64,000 nucleotides of DNA. It comes from an uncultured Clostridium sp. GTDB taxonomy: Bacteria > Bacillota > Clostridia > Clostridiales > Clostridiaceae. The position numbers and the translations under genes are program-made. The stretch is from contig URKQ01000003.1 of the NCBI GenBank assembly GCA_900548455.1, positions 1-64,000 of the forward strand, in the 5' to 3' direction. Below the pieces are notes generated by a model, which worked only from the letters and a program-made list of their open reading frames with translations, ran no database searches and was not told where the DNA came from. Positions within the stretch are counted from its first letter, which is position 1, and every line of letters starts with the position of its first letter. Below, in pieces: positions 63,801 to 64,000 of the stretch.

Positions 63801-64000
63801 CCATTTTACCTTTGATTAAACTATCAGCTACTGACACTTCTCCTTTTGTAGTTAAAGTTATTTTAGTACCCTTTTTTAATTCTTCACTAATTTTTGCACC
63901 TTTACTATGTGCCATTGAAACTCCTGGTATTGTTGAGCCTTCAATAGTCATACCTTGAGCTTCTTCTCCACCTGCGGCATGATTATAAATAATAACAGCT
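60814..64000 (-). CDS. Wall-anchored S8 subtilisin-like protease, N-terminal part outside window
   Basis: The frame stays open through the right edge, so the N-terminus, Asp and His of the active site lie beyond 64000. Visible are a PA-domain end (IIYNHAAGGEEAQGMTIEG), the catalytic Ser segment GGTSMASPAIAGSSALV, lactocepin-like Fn3 modules, an Ig-like FlgD-type module (SPNGDSIFDGIVPSFSLL), further Ig-like repeats and three cell-wall-binding-2 repeats at the C-terminus (IDRYETAAEVSKKGW type). It shares only the protease core and wall anchor with the protein at 6405-12821; the beta-helix and chitobiase-like repeats are absent. A terminator follows. Confidence 0.93.
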   Translation of the reverse strand, partial: AVIIYNHAAGGEEAQGMTIEGSTIPGVSMAHSKGAKISEELKKGTKITLTTKGEVSVADSLIKGKMADFSSWGVTPDFDFKPEITAPGEDIWSTVNDDGYTSMGGTSMASPAIAGSSALVLQMLGKTTDLKGLEKNIRAKNLLMATAVPHVDGNGNYTSPRRQGAGVVNIAAATSTKALLTESNSGLCKVNLKEIKGDKATFSLDINNFGDKDITYKITGTVQSDGVEPDKDGTLYSTLTPEKVVNADGKMPISFNNTEVTVPKNGQATLDVTVNVKDIKLESGRVFEEAFKNGGYIEGFVTLEDVNDKEATLSIPYVGFKGQWDKAPIFDASLYDNNGTPFYGKTYMASLLGDKIKPIGIDREGNLNGDILDFSPNGDSIFDGIVPSFSLLRNPKEFKVEILDKEGKNVLRTLSTFNGMLKKSYNEQLAGMLDGDMLWDGTIDGKLAPEGTYTYRITGRIDFEGAKEQVCEFKVNIDNTAPTIEEIKYDENTNKLTVKAEDNNKGHVRSYALYTKDKLVSQNTTGEFNVSKNDYDSSTVSVLDYAGNETQKNLQIPSGTVENDKTVPTVKITSPKYEESLGMKETVIEGTIKDESEVTTFKINGEDVAIQYNAGDGLWHFKHPMEFKEEGKVYVECYVKDAAKNESKFSHVLFVDWTSPIIEMEELPQVTTADTITLRGVIADNLPKLKVIINGEEIYNNNPPMEYYETEKPEAGKYDLNYDYKLSNGENKIQIVVTDLTNNTTVQEFVINKVEKINTDLTKIAGIDRYETAAEVSKKGWDKSNCVVIANGQTYVDALVASPLAAAHEAPILLTERDVLPETTSKEIERLGVNTVFAVGGTNVISEEVISTLKSKGIDVIRLYGENRYETSLQVAKYIDLQKDVEKIYVAGGAAIADAVTISGKAAMDLTPIVLVEKNEISKNTLDWIKVEDINTAYITGGTSVVSEEVMKNFKEIVKNNNVERVAGANRYSTNAEVMNKFYNSYVDTVLVTESQKLVDALVAGPFAAKTGAPIMITNNQLEAEQIQIADKMISNHVVQIGGQVNQDVIKDVVSRLNIEK

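Noticed and set aside
1..64000. tRNA, rRNA, transposase, integrase or CRISPR array
   Set aside because: None of the expected motifs, repeats or protein signatures were seen on either strand.

Overview
The window is AT-rich, densely coded Firmicute DNA. Genes have strong AGGAGG-type ribosome sites and Rho-independent terminators. The gene content (tandem glycine riboswitch, cell-wall-binding-2 proteases, split ThrE exporter, GerMN lipoprotein, DUF969/DUF979) points to a Clostridium sensu stricto-like chromosome. No rRNA, tRNA, phage, transposase or CRISPR array was found.

Layout. 1-222: structured tandem repeat and hairpin. 223-5786: MATE pump, SNF2 helicase, lipoprotein. 5997-12821: small secreted protein and a 2138-residue wall-anchored subtilisin-like protease. 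13107-15900: likely 5-oxoproline operon (DUF969, DUF979, Pcp, gamma-glutamylcyclotransferase). 16037-19746: Crp-family regulator, TPR-GGDEF protein and two small exported proteins. 19759-21048: split threonine/serine exporter, divergent from a tandem glycine riboswitch with no gene behind it. 21711-26672: heterodimeric ABC exporter with divergent MarR regulator. 26771-29142: Cys-bounded Gly/Ser/Thr/Val-rich protein and a TipA-like MerR regulator. 29264-41883: exopolysaccharide locus (BY-kinase-like protein, asparagine-synthase-like protein, flippase, polymerase, three glycosyltransferases, UDP-GlcNAc 2-epimerase) with a divergent AraC-GH39 regulator. 42204-48623: second MATE pump, LysR regulator, GerMN lipoprotein, RNase Z, unknown transporter. 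48699-59791: one-strand run holding an MTAN-GNAT-GNAT fusion, three other GNATs, an esterase, two putative metalloproteases, an MBL hydrolase and a second ABC exporter pair. 60036-60701: unannotated 47-codon gene and a small membrane protein. 60814-64000: a second wall-anchored protease that runs off the right edge.

Regulation is unusually legible. There are candidate operators inside three promoters (MarR, MerR-type 19-bp spacer, and a perfect 17-bp dyad before the 47-codon gene), leader terminators before the exopolysaccharide and second ABC operons, a hairpin covering the Shine-Dalgarno of the unknown transporter, and a 22-bp palindrome between the Shine-Dalgarno and start of pcp. The strongest novelty candidates are the orphan glycine riboswitch, the tightly controlled 47-residue peptide, the MTAN-GNAT-GNAT fusion, and the BY-kinase-like protein that has lost its Walker A lysine. 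Domain names come from reading motifs, not from database searches.
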